A stretch of 64,000 bases of DNA from Amia ocellicauda (Eukaryota; Chordata; Actinopteri; Amiiformes; Amiidae): positions 14,170,001 through 14,234,000 of the forward strand of contig NC_089864.1 of NCBI RefSeq assembly GCF_036373705.1, in the 5' to 3' direction. Positions 12,801-24,800 of this stretch are shown piece by piece. A program made the position numbers and the translations under genes. Within the stretch, counting starts at the first letter, position 1. Every line of letters starts with the position of its first letter. The notes beneath the pieces are model-generated. The model was not told the DNA's origin, did not search any database, and saw nothing but the letters and a program-made list of their open reading frames with translations.

Positions 12801-15755
12801 CACAACCTAAAGACAATCAGACCATTGTCACCGATGAAGTATGGAGCGAATGTCTTTAGCTTTCAGAACATACTAATTTGAGTGTTAACATATGTTTATG
12901 AAGTGTGGGGCTTGTCTTTCATCCATGCCATAGATCTCCAAGAGTTAGATTATAGCACTTAAAGGTCAATCACCTTCCCTGCATGTATGTCTCTATCGAC
13001 TTTGTTTCACGGGACACGAAAACATAGAAGCTTCCAATACATTTGGAAATAATTCATGGGTTTTAGCTTAGGGATTATAAGCATAAGGGATCAATTCAGC
13101 AGGAGAACCAAAGGACAGTTAGCATGCTGATTTTGACTCCCAATCCCCTGCAAGGAGGACTTGACTTGATTTAAAAATCCATTGTTTCAGCTTTGCATCC
13201 TGCACTATTTCATTTTTGATTGTTCTAATAATATTCAATTAACATCATCCCAGTGTCCCATCAATGAGACAAAAAGACTATATGACAAAAGTGCTATAAC
13301 TTCATGGAATATGTGATACCAAAGAGAAAAGTTCAATGTATGTTATCACATTTGACTTTGTTAGACACAAACCTGTTTAATCCAAGAGTTTTGTCTTAAA
13401 CACAATAACACATTAATAAGTACATCAATACAATTTTATTTTGACCATTTCAGTGTCAGTCAGGCAGATGTTAGAACAGCAAAAGGTGTCCACTTAATTT
13501 AAAGGGTTCAAAACACTAGAAATACAAATGTAACTAAGGAAATTAAAAAGAGGGAGGGAAGAGTGTGGTAGATTGAAAACAAAAAAGAAAGGAGCATAAT
13601 TAGAGCATTAAAGTGGAGTTTCAAAGAAGGAAGCACATCTGCCAAATTAAAAGCATTCCCCCTCGTCAAGAGCTGTACAAGGCCACACAGTTTCAGGGTG
13701 CTGTTTCTATCACTTTCTTAGTAATTAAACTGAACCCCACCACACTCCATTAAATTACGATGAAGCTGTTTGGAATCGCATCCTGGAGTGCACTAGATTG
13801 GAAAAGCCAGATGTTGAGAAACCTGTGTCTAAACCATCCAATCATCTCGGAGCAGAGCCCTTCTGCACCAGGCTCTCAAACCCCATCCCTTGAGGCCAAG
13901 AATGTCTTCTGGTTATCATTCCATTGTGCCATGAAATGACTTAATTGATCTATTTATTTGCTTGACAATTTCCAGGCCTGAAACCACTGATATCTCACAG
14001 ACACCTACAAAAACAAAGCATGCTCTACCTAAAGAAAGAGTTGGGAACCTTCAATGACTTATCCACTGAAATACATGGGGGCAAAATGTGTTGAAACATT
14101 AATGTGACATTTATTAATGGTACATTGTTATATAATACATGGGGTTTCTAATTAAACAACTGTAAAGGTATTATCGTAAACAAGAAGCACAAATAAGACA
14201 CAATAACACATTATCTCTTCTGACATAACATTTGTGAAGAAAGGCAGGGTTTGTTTATATCTCCAAATCCATTTCTTGATTAGGGGAGTCAAAAAAAAAA
14301 AACTATTCTAATGAACATCAAGATTCTGTTGGATTAAAACTGATGTCAAAATCTAATAAAGCCAATTTAAACATGAGGTACAGCTTGTCATTCAGAAGAC
14401 TTGAGGAGCTAAAAACGTCATCATATTTATTTATGTATTTATTTCACAGAATAATGATATCAGTAGCTTTGTCTGAAGGAGTTTTATAATCAAATACTGA
14501 ACCCGGCTTGTTGGAAAAACAATAACTAACTCAGTTACAACTTTCTTCTTTGTTCAACTGCCCATTCAATTCTCCCACATTTACTCAAGATTAATAATTA
14601 GGCCTACCTTCTGTGTAAAAGCCAAGTCTTATTTTATTGCCATTTTAATAGAACTGAACTGTATTTATATTGGAGCTGCCTTCTTCTTGACTTTGCCCCC
14701 TTCCCAAATAAACAAACAAACAAAACTCCTAAAATGTCAATATAGACTGCTTATTATTTTACAAAGCTAAATGCTACATATTAAACGTTAATGCTATTTA
14801 AAATGATATATTAATGATTTTTATTTTATGTTTTCATGGGAACCAACTGCTGAAAAGAAGCCAAGAATGAGCACTAGATAAATAATCAAATGCAGCATTG
14901 TGTACCTCCCAAGGAGTTGCTTGGCTATTTAGTGATGCCGTAATGCAAAATCTGTCTGGTTCTTTTTGCGTCTTTTCAATAAACAAGGACAGGTGTTTTT
15001 GTGGGGATGAAATTCAGCAACATCAAAGGCTCTGGTAATCCCACAGGAATTTCCCAGTGTTACAGAGCCTGAATACAAAACGCACTGGAATTTTAAGTGG
15101 CTTTTTTTTCTTGTTGCTTTTCAATTCAAAGCGGAGGAAGTTGTAGTACTCCTCAGCTCTCTGTTAGCACTCTCATTGAGAGAAGGGGGCATTGTTTGGA
15201 CAGCACCATTCAGACAGCTTGGCCTAGTGCTCCGGGCTCTGATTATTTATTGGCATCGTCCTGGGAGGCTCTGATGATAAGAGGGCGAGTCTGCAGACAA
15301 GCCCCTGTTGTTGACGCACACCCCTCTTCCTGTGCTCCACCTTCACTCCTGTGAGTGATGCGCAAACACACCCTTCACGGTCCGAGAGGAGTTGTGCGTT
15401 TGCACAGATACCAAGACCTGCCTTTGATTTCCAAGCTTTGGAATTTCACCAGTGGACTTCCTTCTTCGTCCAGGAGTCAAGCTGACACAAATATTTCTAC
15501 TTCCAACCTGAGCTTTACTCTCTGTTCACTAGGTGTCAAGGCTTTTATTGTTCTTTTATAAAAAAAAGATTCTCCCACTGAACAGCTAGTCCATAATGTT
15601 ACATGATTGCAATGGCAGTGTCATTTCTGTAATTTCTACATGTATAAATAGATTTGTAGAGCACTGAAGAGGTCTTGGCTAATTTAAAGAAGAGCAGTTT
15701 TATTATTTCTATAAATGTTGTCATAGTGAATACAAATCACCGGCTGCTTTTTATA
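9803..15755. other. non-coding intergenic DNA
   Basis: No gene is recognised between the microsatellites and the Tc1 element. An exon-like segment at 11858-11968 on the - strand is described separately. The stretches at about 10360-10560 and 13600-13900 look complex rather than repetitive, with several ATTA/TAAT cores, and may be conserved regulatory DNA. This is not demonstrable from one sequence. Short open frames in the region carry no recognisable domain. Confidence 0.35.
11858..11968 (-). other. isolated exon-like segment of unknown gene
   Basis: Read on the - strand, an AACAG acceptor is followed by 111 open bases and a strong CAG|GTAAGT donor at the lower end. Both ends are phase 1, so the segment could be spliced in or skipped without a frame change. 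The peptide is Pro/Gly-rich in its first half (GFRPPGPPAVPPG) and polar in the second half. No domain is recognised. It could be an alternative exon, part of a non-coding RNA, or chance. Confidence 0.25.
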
Positions 15756-17279
15756 CAGTGCATCCGGAAAGTATTCACAGCGCTTCACTTTTTCCACATT
15801 TTGTTAGGTTACAGCCTTATTCCAAAATGGATTAAATTCATTATTTTCCTCAAAATTACGTGAAAGAAGCTTGTTTGAAATCTTTGCAAATGTATTAAAA
15901 ATAAAAAACAAAAAAGGCACATGTACACAAGTATTCATAGACTTTGCTCAATACTTTGTTGAGGCTGTAATTGGTGCCAAAGGTGCTTCAAGTTTTGAGT
16001 ATGATGCTACAAGCTTGGCACACCTATTCTTGGGCAGTTTCTCCCATTCTTCTTTGCAGGACCTCTCAAGCTCCATCAGGTTGGATGGGGAGCGTCGGTG
16101 CACAGCCATTTTCAGGTCTCTCCAGAGATGTTCAATCGGGTTCAAGTCTGGGCTCTGGCTGGGCCACTCAAGGACATTCACAGAGTTGTCCTGTTGGAAG
16201 ATGAACCTTCGCCCCAGTCTGAGGTCCAGAGCAGGTTTTCATCAAGGATGTCTCTGTACATTGCTGCATTCATCTTTCCCTTGATCCTGACTAGTCTCCC
16301 AGTTCCTGCCGCTGAAAAACATCCCCACAGCATGATGCTGCCACCACCATGCTTCACTGTAGGGATGGTATTGGCCAGGTGATGAGCAGTGCCTGGTTTC
16401 CTCCAGACAGGACGCTTGCCATTCAGGCCAAAGTGTTAAATCTTTGTTTCTCATGGTCTGAGAGTCCTTCAGGTGCCTTTTGGCAAACTCCAGGTGGGCT
16501 GTCATGTGCCTTTTACTGAGGAGTGGCTTCCGTCTGGCCAATCTACCATACAGGCCTGATTGGTGGAGTGCTGCAGAGATGGTTGTTCTTCTTGAAGGTT
16601 CTCCTCTCTCCACAGAGACACACTGGGGCTCTGTCAGAGTGACCATCGGGTTCTTGGTCACCTCCCTGCCTAAGGCCCGTCTCCCCCGATCGCTCAGTTT
16701 GGCCGGGCGGCCAGCTCTAGGAAGAGTCCTGGTGGTTCCAAACTTCTTCCATTTACAGATGATGGAGGCCACTGTGCTCATTGGGACCTTCAATGGTGCA
16801 GAATTTTTTCTGTACGCTTCCCCAGATCTGTGCCTCGATACAATCCTGTCTCGGCGGTCTACAGACAATTCCTTGGACTTCATGGCTTGGTTTGTGCTCT
16901 GACATGCACTGTTAACTGTGGGACCTTATATAAACAGGTGTGTGCCTTTCCAAATCATGTCCAATCAACAGAATTTGCCACAGGTGGACTCCAATCAAGT
17001 TGTAGAAACATCTCAAGGATGATCAGTGGAAACGGGATGCACCTGAGCTCAATTTTGAGTGTCATGGCAAAGGCTGTGAATACTTATGTACATGTGCTTT
17101 TTTGTTTTTTATTTGTAATAAATTTGCAAAGATTTAAAAAAAAACTTCTTTCACGTTGTCATTATGGGGCATTGTTTGTAGAATTTTGAGGAAAATAATT
17201 AATTTAATCCATTTTGGAATAAGGCTGTAACATAAATGTGGAAAAAGTGAAGCGCTGTGAATACTTTCCGGATGCACTG
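15756..17279 (-). mobile_element. Tc1-like DNA transposon, full length, degenerate
   Basis: The element is about 1.52 kb, bounded by long inverted repeats that start CAGTGCATCCGGAAAGTATT and end with the inverse. It is flanked on both sides by the TA target duplication typical of Tc1/mariner (15754-15755 and 17280-17281). The inverted repeats extend for roughly 150-200 bases at each end and differ by indels. The transposase lies on the - strand and is frameshifted. This family is widespread in fishes. Confidence 0.92.
15948..16883 (-). pseudogene. Tc1-like transposase pseudogene
   Basis: The gene reads from 16883 down to 15948 on the - strand. The first part (from MKSKELSVDRRDRI) carries the helix-turn-helix DNA-binding region and the GRPAKLSDRG linker seen in Tc1 transposases. 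The frame is lost around 16380-16440. The end is found in another frame (16181-15948) with the DDE-domain signature [18 protein letters not shown], which holds the last catalytic acidic residue. The central catalytic segment is split among frames, so no active enzyme can be made from this copy. Confidence 0.9.
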
Positions 17280-17281
17280 TA

Positions 17282-17515
17282 TGTTCAGAGGTGATTCTAG
17301 GGTATGTGGGCCCCGGAGTGCGGCGGAGTTTTCTCCTGTGAGAGCGGGGGGGAGGTTCACATTTGGGGGGCCCCAGGATGCCTACCCCCTTGTGATGCCC
17401 CTGTGTATGTTGTATATTTATGTTTTATATTACCACATTAGTGCTGCACAAAAATAAGTTTAAGGATATCACGTTTTACAGTCCATTTACCTATCCCAAA
17501 TCTTCTTCTTCTAAA
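17282..17515. other. intergenic DNA with a short GC-rich patch
   Basis: A GC-rich patch of about 120 bases (17300-17400, with runs of G and GGCCCC) follows the Tc1 element directly and is unlike the AT-rich flanks. It may be a fragment of another repeat. No gene is seen. Confidence 0.3.

Positions 17516-17557
<42 letters not shown>
17516..17557. repeat. (TTA)n microsatellite
   Basis: About 14 units of a perfect TTA triplet repeat. Confidence 0.9.
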
Positions 17558-17558
<1 letters not shown>

Positions 17559-17749
17559 AGTAGTAATTATGCCTCTGAAAGTTTGCATTCATTAGTTGTT
17601 TTTACAAATGAAAAACTAAACATGGGAGGGGAGGTTGAGTTTTATTCACTGATATTGGTTTATATGAAAGTGATGTGTTTAGTTTCCAATAATTACAATA
17701 ACAGAATGACTGTACTTAACAATGGGTGACCACTATCTACAATCTAGTT

Positions 17750-17750
17750 T

Positions 17751-17838
<88 letters not shown>
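17750..17838. repeat. compound (TG)n(AG)n microsatellite upstream of the VHL-like gene
   Basis: About 8 TG units are followed by about 36 perfect AG units. The tract ends 116 bases before the likely start codon of the VHL-like gene, so it falls in the promoter or 5' UTR. Such a polypurine run can adopt triplex structure and is prone to length change. Confidence 0.92.
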
Positions 17839-17842
<4 letters not shown>

Positions 17843-17954
17843 GTTACAGAATTACGCATCAAAACGCAAGCATGCCATCTGGTGTTGGTATTTGGCATGG
17901 CTTTCAGCTCAGAATAAATACCCAAAACATTTTCTTGCTCATTTCCTGTTTTCT

Positions 17955-19036
17955 ATGGCTTCCCAGGACCGGCCGAGAGCTCTGCGATCCCTGGACTCCT
18001 CCGTGCCCACTTACGTGTCTTTCGTCAATAAGTGTGGCCGGGACGCCGCAGCATGGTGGCTTAACTTCAGCGGAGACCCCACTTCCTACGGCATCATCAA
18101 ACCCGGCACCGCACTGGCAATGAACACCTACATCAGTGAGTATCCCAACTCGGAGCATGAAGGAAAGGCGATGCATGTTGCATGTCCGTTTTCAATAGTG
18201 ACACAAATCTCGTGTGGTTAGTTTAAAAATAATTACATTTGGAATGCTTGTATACATCACATTATTCTACTCATCATCTAATTAAAAAGTGTGCGTATTT
18301 TACAGAACTGCGTCATTGTCTGCTGTAGTTGGACTGTGTAGGAAACAGGAGCTTGTTTCTTATTTGTATAGATAAAAGAAATAAGTTGTTATTCACACAG
18401 TGCCTTTCAACAGTTGTTCTTCTGTAATGCAACAATTGTAGTTTTTGTTCTAGCAAGTTACTTTGTTGTGGTTTCCTTTTTTTTACTTTGTGTGTTTATG
18501 CCTGTAGCCCACCCATGGGTGTTTCGTGTCTCGGACAGTGGTGCAAAACTGCTTGCAAACATGAAGGAAGTTTACTTTCCTGAAGCCACCGATTTCCAGG
18601 ATGGTGAGCCCGTGTTTCTGCAGGTGATGATCACCCCCCCAGGTGAGCGGTCAATGGGTGTCCAAACCTCAGCTCTGTGTTCAGACCCCGTCCACCTGCC
18701 CTGTGCCATAACAGCATTGAGGCACTTTCTGTCTCGCCTTCAGTGTACAACAAAACTTAATTATTTGTTTAAAAGGTCTCTGCTACAAACTTAAAACCAG
18801 TGTCCAACAGTCTTTTACTGCAGTTTCATCATGAATTCAAGCCCTTAACTAACCTTGTGTATTCTCCAGTATACTCTTTACAGGAATACTGCCTAATGTT
18901 GATACGGAGACTGGTGAAGAAAAGGGATTACAGCAAATTGGACATTACAGCATCCCTAAAGAAGGACCTCCACGAGCTCCCAGATTTACAAAGGGAACTG
19001 ACATGCCTGAACACAGCTTTTCAGGCGATGGACTGA
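17955..19036 (+). CDS. vhll: von Hippel-Lindau family protein (VHL or VHL-like)
   Basis: Exons 17955-18135, 18508-18642 and 18870-19036 join in frame to give 160 residues, the three-exon plan of VHL. VHL-family proteins are substrate adaptors of elongin B/C-cullin 2 ubiquitin ligases. The beta domain holds WLNFSGDPTSY, PGT and HPWVF. Against the human hydroxyproline pocket, Tyr98, His115 and Trp117 are kept (Y45, H62, W64), Ser111 is Thr (T58) and His110 is Asn (N57). The alpha domain has an elongin C BC-box, SLQEYCLMLI (residues 108-117), with its Leu and Cys. The human-type RR in the beta domain is lost (LA). This divergence favours the VHL-like paralog, but plain vhl is not excluded. An in-frame ATG at 17892 is possible; 17955 was chosen because the family similarity begins just after it. 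Confidence 0.85.
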
Positions 19037-19230
19037 AACAAATCTGCACACTTTTCATTCCCTAAAAAAGGCCACATTTACTGCACAGATATCTCCAGGG
19101 ACCACTTGATTTAATCTTCAGATCTGAGCTGATTCACATATGTCTGTTTAAACTGTAATTTTATATTTATTGCCACAGAGTGTAATGAAACAGGTGCCTT
19201 CACTGAATATGAACATATGTACTAATAACC

Positions 19231-19236
19231 AATAAA
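19231..19236 (+). promoter_or_regulatory. polyadenylation signal of the VHL-like gene
   Basis: AATAAA lies about 195 bases after the stop codon, followed within 30 bases by a TGTGTGTG element, the usual order for a 3' end. Confidence 0.6.
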
Positions 19237-19719
19237 AATAATGTATCAACAACCTGTGTGTGTCCCATATATGTGCTGTATAAGATGTTTTTTTCAATGA
19301 CTGCACGGATGTGATGATTTGAATCTAAATGTGTGCCACAATTCCCAGCTTTAGTTCAAAATAGGCATAAAGCAAAGTGTTGTTTTAGAGCATCTAACAG
19401 GAAACTCTCATGAGTTTTGCATGTTTGCTGTTGTTCACAGTATAGGAGCACAATGTCACAGGGAAATGCAATGTGGCGTTTTTGCACAAGGAACAGGGCC
19501 AGCTTGTTGATGCACGTTTTAGAGCTGATTTAGCTCTGGTCAGTAGCCAGGTGCATGATCGGTTTGTTACAGACTGTTAAAAGGCACTGCGGGTGAGCTG
19601 CAAGCACACACAGGCCGAAAACAAATGCACAGAGACACACGCATCATAGTAAGCATCGATCATACAACTCCGCAAGCCCAATGTGTAGCTGTTTCCTTTT
19701 ATTGTATTACCCCGCCGAT
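19237..19719. other. intergenic DNA after the VHL-like gene
   Basis: No gene or repeat is recognised. Confidence 0.4.
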
Positions 19720-20100
19720 ATAAGGCTCAGGCCGCGTTAGTGCCGCAGATCTGCGCGGCTCCACCAATGGGATCGCTGGGATTCTGCAAACCCGCGCAGA
19801 ACTGCGGGCATCTGCGCAACAACAACCACACCGCCATGACTCCCGGTTCACAAACCCAGTGAACTGCCGTGACCCCGGCCCAGGGCGAGGCGAGGGCGGC
19901 AGGCTGCCCCACTTCCCAGCCGTTTGTAGGTCAAGCGCCGCCGCGGCGAGGTCTCCGTCGGGCTGGGCTGGGTGACGCGGGGTCGAGGCGAGGCTGTCTT
20001 CGCATTTGCCTGCGCATTTCTACCCTGCTCGGTCCATGTGAGTGGACTTTCACACAGGCAATGCACGGCCACCAAAGCCGGGGTCTTAACAGCGCAAGTT
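19720..20100. promoter_or_regulatory. orphan CpG-rich island
   Basis: This stretch is strongly GC- and CpG-rich inside AT-rich DNA. It contains repeated CTGCGC/GCGCAG motifs, a CCAAT core (CACCAATGGG, about 19763) and a TATA-like GATATAAGG just upstream (about 19716). It sits between the 3' ends of two converging genes, so it is not the promoter of either. Open frames within it have no recognisable domain. It may start an unannotated transcript or derive from a mobile element. Confidence 0.4.
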
Positions 20101-21875
20101 GCATGAAGTTGTTAGCAGCACGACAGGCACATCAAAGATGAGGTTGGCTCCAATATGAAGTATTTTATTAATTCATAATTAACATTTGTGATATTAAGAA
20201 CTTATGATTTGTATATTCCTTGTAAGTATACAGTCGTGTATAGATATGCATTCATAAAATGATGGGAGGAAATATGAGGCAGGAGACAGCAGGTTCAATC
20301 TAAACATAAAATATTCTCCTTTATTTACATTCAAAATACAATTGTAGCAAATAGGAGGAAAACATGCCAAATAATTGTGACTTCCAGTGGCTCCACAGAT
20401 CAATAATATTAGTCAGGCTTCACCCACAAGGAATCTTTTCCTCAATAAGAGAACAACATTAATAATAGTTTTCAGAAGTTTATCAAACAGGAACAGACCT
20501 TTAAATAACATTCAGGTGTTTTTTTTAGTGTTTGTATATGATTTGATACAGAAGAAAAACAAAAGCTGCAAAATGGTACCAGCTTTAGCTTCTAAATTTG
20601 GAGTGGAGTGGACCTGTTTATCTAGCATTGTAGATTAAAGGCATTTTTTCCAATTATACTAGAGTCAATCATGCAGTTCATATCGAATAGCCTAAGTGAA
20701 AATTAAACCCTCAGTTTTGGTATTCATTGTCAGGCCGTCAGAACTCGGATGCAAACACACACAGCCTAATAAAACTAGACAATGAAACCTTCAAAGCGAT
20801 GGATATTTATTTCAAGGAACAAAAATTTAATTTTTATATGAACATGTTTCACATAAATGAGGAGTTCTGCCACCTTTACGTGCATATACACTAGTTTTCA
20901 CATCAGAATTAATATTGCACTTACGGTCTTAATTATAAATAATGAATAAAACAGGCAACAGATAATAGATAATAACAATGTGACAAACAAACAGTGATCC
21001 CTTTACCAAGAAGATAGAAAATAGATTCCCAGATACGACAACTGGTATCTGCACATCTTTAAGCTGTGTGTACCACGAGTGTTTGAAATCCAGTGGTCAA
21101 GGGCTGAATCTTTCAAGTTTTGTGCCTAAAGAACTTGGAAAGATGTAATTAATACCAATTCATTAAAATTCTGGTTTTAATACTCAGTTCAGTTCATTTG
21201 TTGCAACCTCATGGAGGGGGGAAAAAAAACTAAAAAATGTTGCCCTCAAAGCCTGGATTTCAGGCACTCCTGGTCTGGACTCCCTTAGGTGAGAGTCCAG
21301 ATTGGTTGTTTAGCTAAACCTGTATCACCTTCAAAAAACACCCTCCACACGATTACACTATTGTCTAAGATGGTGATTTAAACCACGAAAGAAAGTCAGG
21401 GCACTTCATTTTAGATTTTCACAATCTGAATATCTGAACACATTGGAATAGTACCTTGTTTGCTGGTTAAGTATTAAAAAAAAAAAATCACAATATTCAC
21501 TATATACGACATTCACAGCCAAGTGACGCATTCTATAACTTAATGCACAGGCTAATTTTATTGTATTTTACCACACTTTTACCCTGCTTTTGCAACCTGT
21601 CATATAATTACTTTAGCACAAACAGTCTAACATTCAATACAGAAGAAGAAGAAAACAATTATGGAGGAACTGATCAGATCTGAACAAATACACAAGACTA
21701 TGGTACAAAATAAGACAGTTGGGGAAGTCTGATTAGATAGGAACACCTCTTCACAGCAGATGTTGATCCCAACAGAACTGGCCGCCGCCCTGCCGTAGCC
21801 ACACCATCCCCACCGATCAGCAGACGCCATCGCCGGGCTGTGGAAGGGGCGGCTACAGCAGGTCTCCCAGAGGGC
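20101..21875. other. intergenic DNA and tmbim4 3' UTR
   Basis: AT-rich, without a recognised gene. A reverse-strand AATAAA (21557-21562) lies about 315 bases beyond the tmbim4 stop and could end its transcript. Confidence 0.4.
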
Positions 21876-24800
21876 CTAGTTCTTCTTCATTGCGTCCAGG
21901 ATGCGCAGGATGTGCAGGAAGAGGTTGAGGATGTCCAGGTACAGGTTGATGGAGGCCAGGATGTGCTCCTCGGGGGACAGCTTGTGCATCAGCAGGTGGG
22001 TGTCGTAGATGATGAAGCCGCAGAAGAGCAGGGCTCCGGCCCCGGCAAACACCAGCTCCATCGTCTCATTGTGGAAGAACAGCTGAGGGAGAAGAGCAGC
22101 CTGTGTTCACACCCACGTCACCTGGCTATAGGCACTCTTCTTTGTACAATTATCAAAACTAAACCCGGAATACGGTCAAATCCATTTTAAAAAGAAGGAT
22201 TTATGCTTCAATGGTATTTACTAGACAGTGTATGGTTATTTACTGCAATACATAATTGAATATACAGAGCAGATATAGATAATATTTGAAAAAGAACAGA
22301 TACAGAATACTTACTCTCATGAAGCTTGCAATGATCAGAATCCATAGGCAGGCAAATAGTCTGAAAACAATAATAAACAGCATCCTGAATCTCTTCAATT
22401 ACATCCTTGAGTCACCAGGTGTTATTCTAGGAAGAACATTTACAGCTGAAACCATGATTATTAATACAAAGGCAGATGACACCATTTATAAGCAATATCA
22501 AATATGAGTAGATGGCTTGTATAGGTGAATAGCAGGGTCATTCAAAAATAACATCCAATAGTTTATTAAATGTGTTTTTCAGGGATATTTTTTCCTCTGA
22601 CTTACTGCCTTGGTAGATATTCATTGAATCATCTTCCTGCTGATCAGAGCTGTAGAAGGTGATACACGCGATTTATAAGCCTACTGACATACCATAGTTA
22701 TTTATCAGACAGATAAGTCTGAATGCTGACAGCATTCACTGATCAAAGAAACAAGCCAGATCTTTTCAGATTCATGGCATGCCACAGGATTTATCCAAGA
22801 CATTAAACTGATACATCTGTTATTTCTGACTGCCATCTCATGCACAGTGTGCTTTTGATATAAAAAGAAACACCTTTCCATCAGTCCTAAGGATGTAGTC
22901 ATTTAATGATATTTATAAAAACAAGAAGTCTGAGAAGTGATACAATTATTTTGCTTTTTTTTATTCCAGTACTCATTTCATTCAGGATTAAGGCAGTTGC
23001 TGTCATTGTTTCAGAAGTGTTGAGAATTTGTGCAGGCGTCCATAAGGTCATGTTTCTAAAATGACACAAATTAGCAAGGTAAAGAGCTCTTGATTTAGGG
23101 CCCTCCATCTAAGGATTTACATTACATTTTATATCAGATATACCAACAGAAACTAATATATTAAATCCAGCCTGACAATAAATTAGATGTATTTTCCTTG
23201 CATGTAGCTGGATGTGATGGAAGACTCAAAAACTGTGACTCATTGCTCCTTTTAATCCAGCTGGACTGGCTACGCATGGACGGCACTGTGTAGATGTGAA
23301 ATGTTTCGCAAGCTGTTGCACAGAGCGATTATTAACATGAAAATGCACATCCTTTCATTCCAACAAGAGATTAAAATCCCAGAGAGGTCTGTCCTGTCAT
23401 TTAGTTACAATGTCAACCTTCTGAGAATCTGAGTTTTGCTTTTAAAAAGCATGTCTTTCTAATCTGACACCAACACATCTCCAGGATAATCCAGTGGCAA
23501 TGTTCTCTTCCCCCTACAAGTACACTTATCTGGTCCTCTTATGCTTACTGTTAAAAATTCAGTAGTGTAAGACTTGCTAAATGTTAAATGTCCTGTTAAG
23601 TAAATAAGTAACTGAGAAATGTACTAGATTATAAAAAAGGTGTGGCCACAACGACTGGCACAGTACGAGCCAATAGGAGTGTTGGAACACATACCCAGCT
23701 CCTAATTTACTGAAGTCCCTCCTGGACTGGAAGGTGTACGCCGTCAGTCCCACGAACACGGCCGCGGTGAGAGCAAAGGCCTGGAGCACGATGGTGTACT
23801 CATAAAACGTCACTGCGAAGCAAAGGCACAACCTGTTCTTAATACGAACAAAGACACACAAAACACACACACACACACTGGCAACACCCTTGGGCAATTA
23901 AACAAATGCCTTTTATACTCTACATAACCCCTGTGGACGATCCTTACTGAGGAGAGGGGGGGAGGATAAATAAATAAAAAATAAACACAAAAGTATGTCT
24001 GCAATTATTTGATTTGATGAGAGTAAACTGTTGCTGTTTGGTATTTGTGCCAGTGATGGGTGGAAATGTTATGGGGGGGAAAGTGAAAGTGAAGGTGAAG
24101 GTATAGGTCGACTCAGTGAACTCACCTGCTGTGGCAACAGAGACGGCCTCCAGCAGAGTCTGAAAGAAATGTGTGGACAGTGACAAAAACATCAGACTGT
24201 AGCATCTCAATAGCAACACGATTAGTAACTGTATAGACCTACGTATATTCTGTATTTTTTTGTATGTCACATTCTATTTTATATGCTCTCTCGTGCCATC
24301 TTAACACAATTATTCCAGCTTTTGCAAAACGCGAAGCAGCAAAAAAATCAAACTTACGAAGCCCAGCAGCAGATAGAGGTTGGCAGGGTGACTGTGTCTG
24401 TAGATGGCCAGGGCACAGATGAAACCCAGGGAGCCAATTGCTGACACCAACACCACAGCAGGGCTAGTGAGGTAACACGAACAATCATGTAAAGCACGAA
24501 GGGCAAAAAAATAAATACAAATATTCTTCATGCAGTCAAATTATATTTAAAGCAGTGACTTAGAATAGATCTGTTAAGACTTTTCAGTCCAGCCACCTCA
24601 AAGGTAAGAGGTCCTCTTATGTTGACCTTTCCTCCAATCACACTGAGAGCATATTCAGTTAGATTCATCCCTGATGGTTCATGACCCATGTATATGAATA
24701 CAAGCATCAAAACAATTGTAATCGTTCTGTTGCCCTTTAAGAAAGGAGTGAACAGGCACCCAACAGGACTATTCAATTCTGACACCTGACCACATGGAAT

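Noticed and set aside
15871-16902. Several + strand frames of 77-140 codons
   Set aside because: They are antisense to the Tc1 transposase pseudogene.
17722-18123. Long + strand frame with Arg-Glu repeats running into the VHL-like exon
   Set aside because: It reads the AG microsatellite and a frame different from that of the VHL-like protein.
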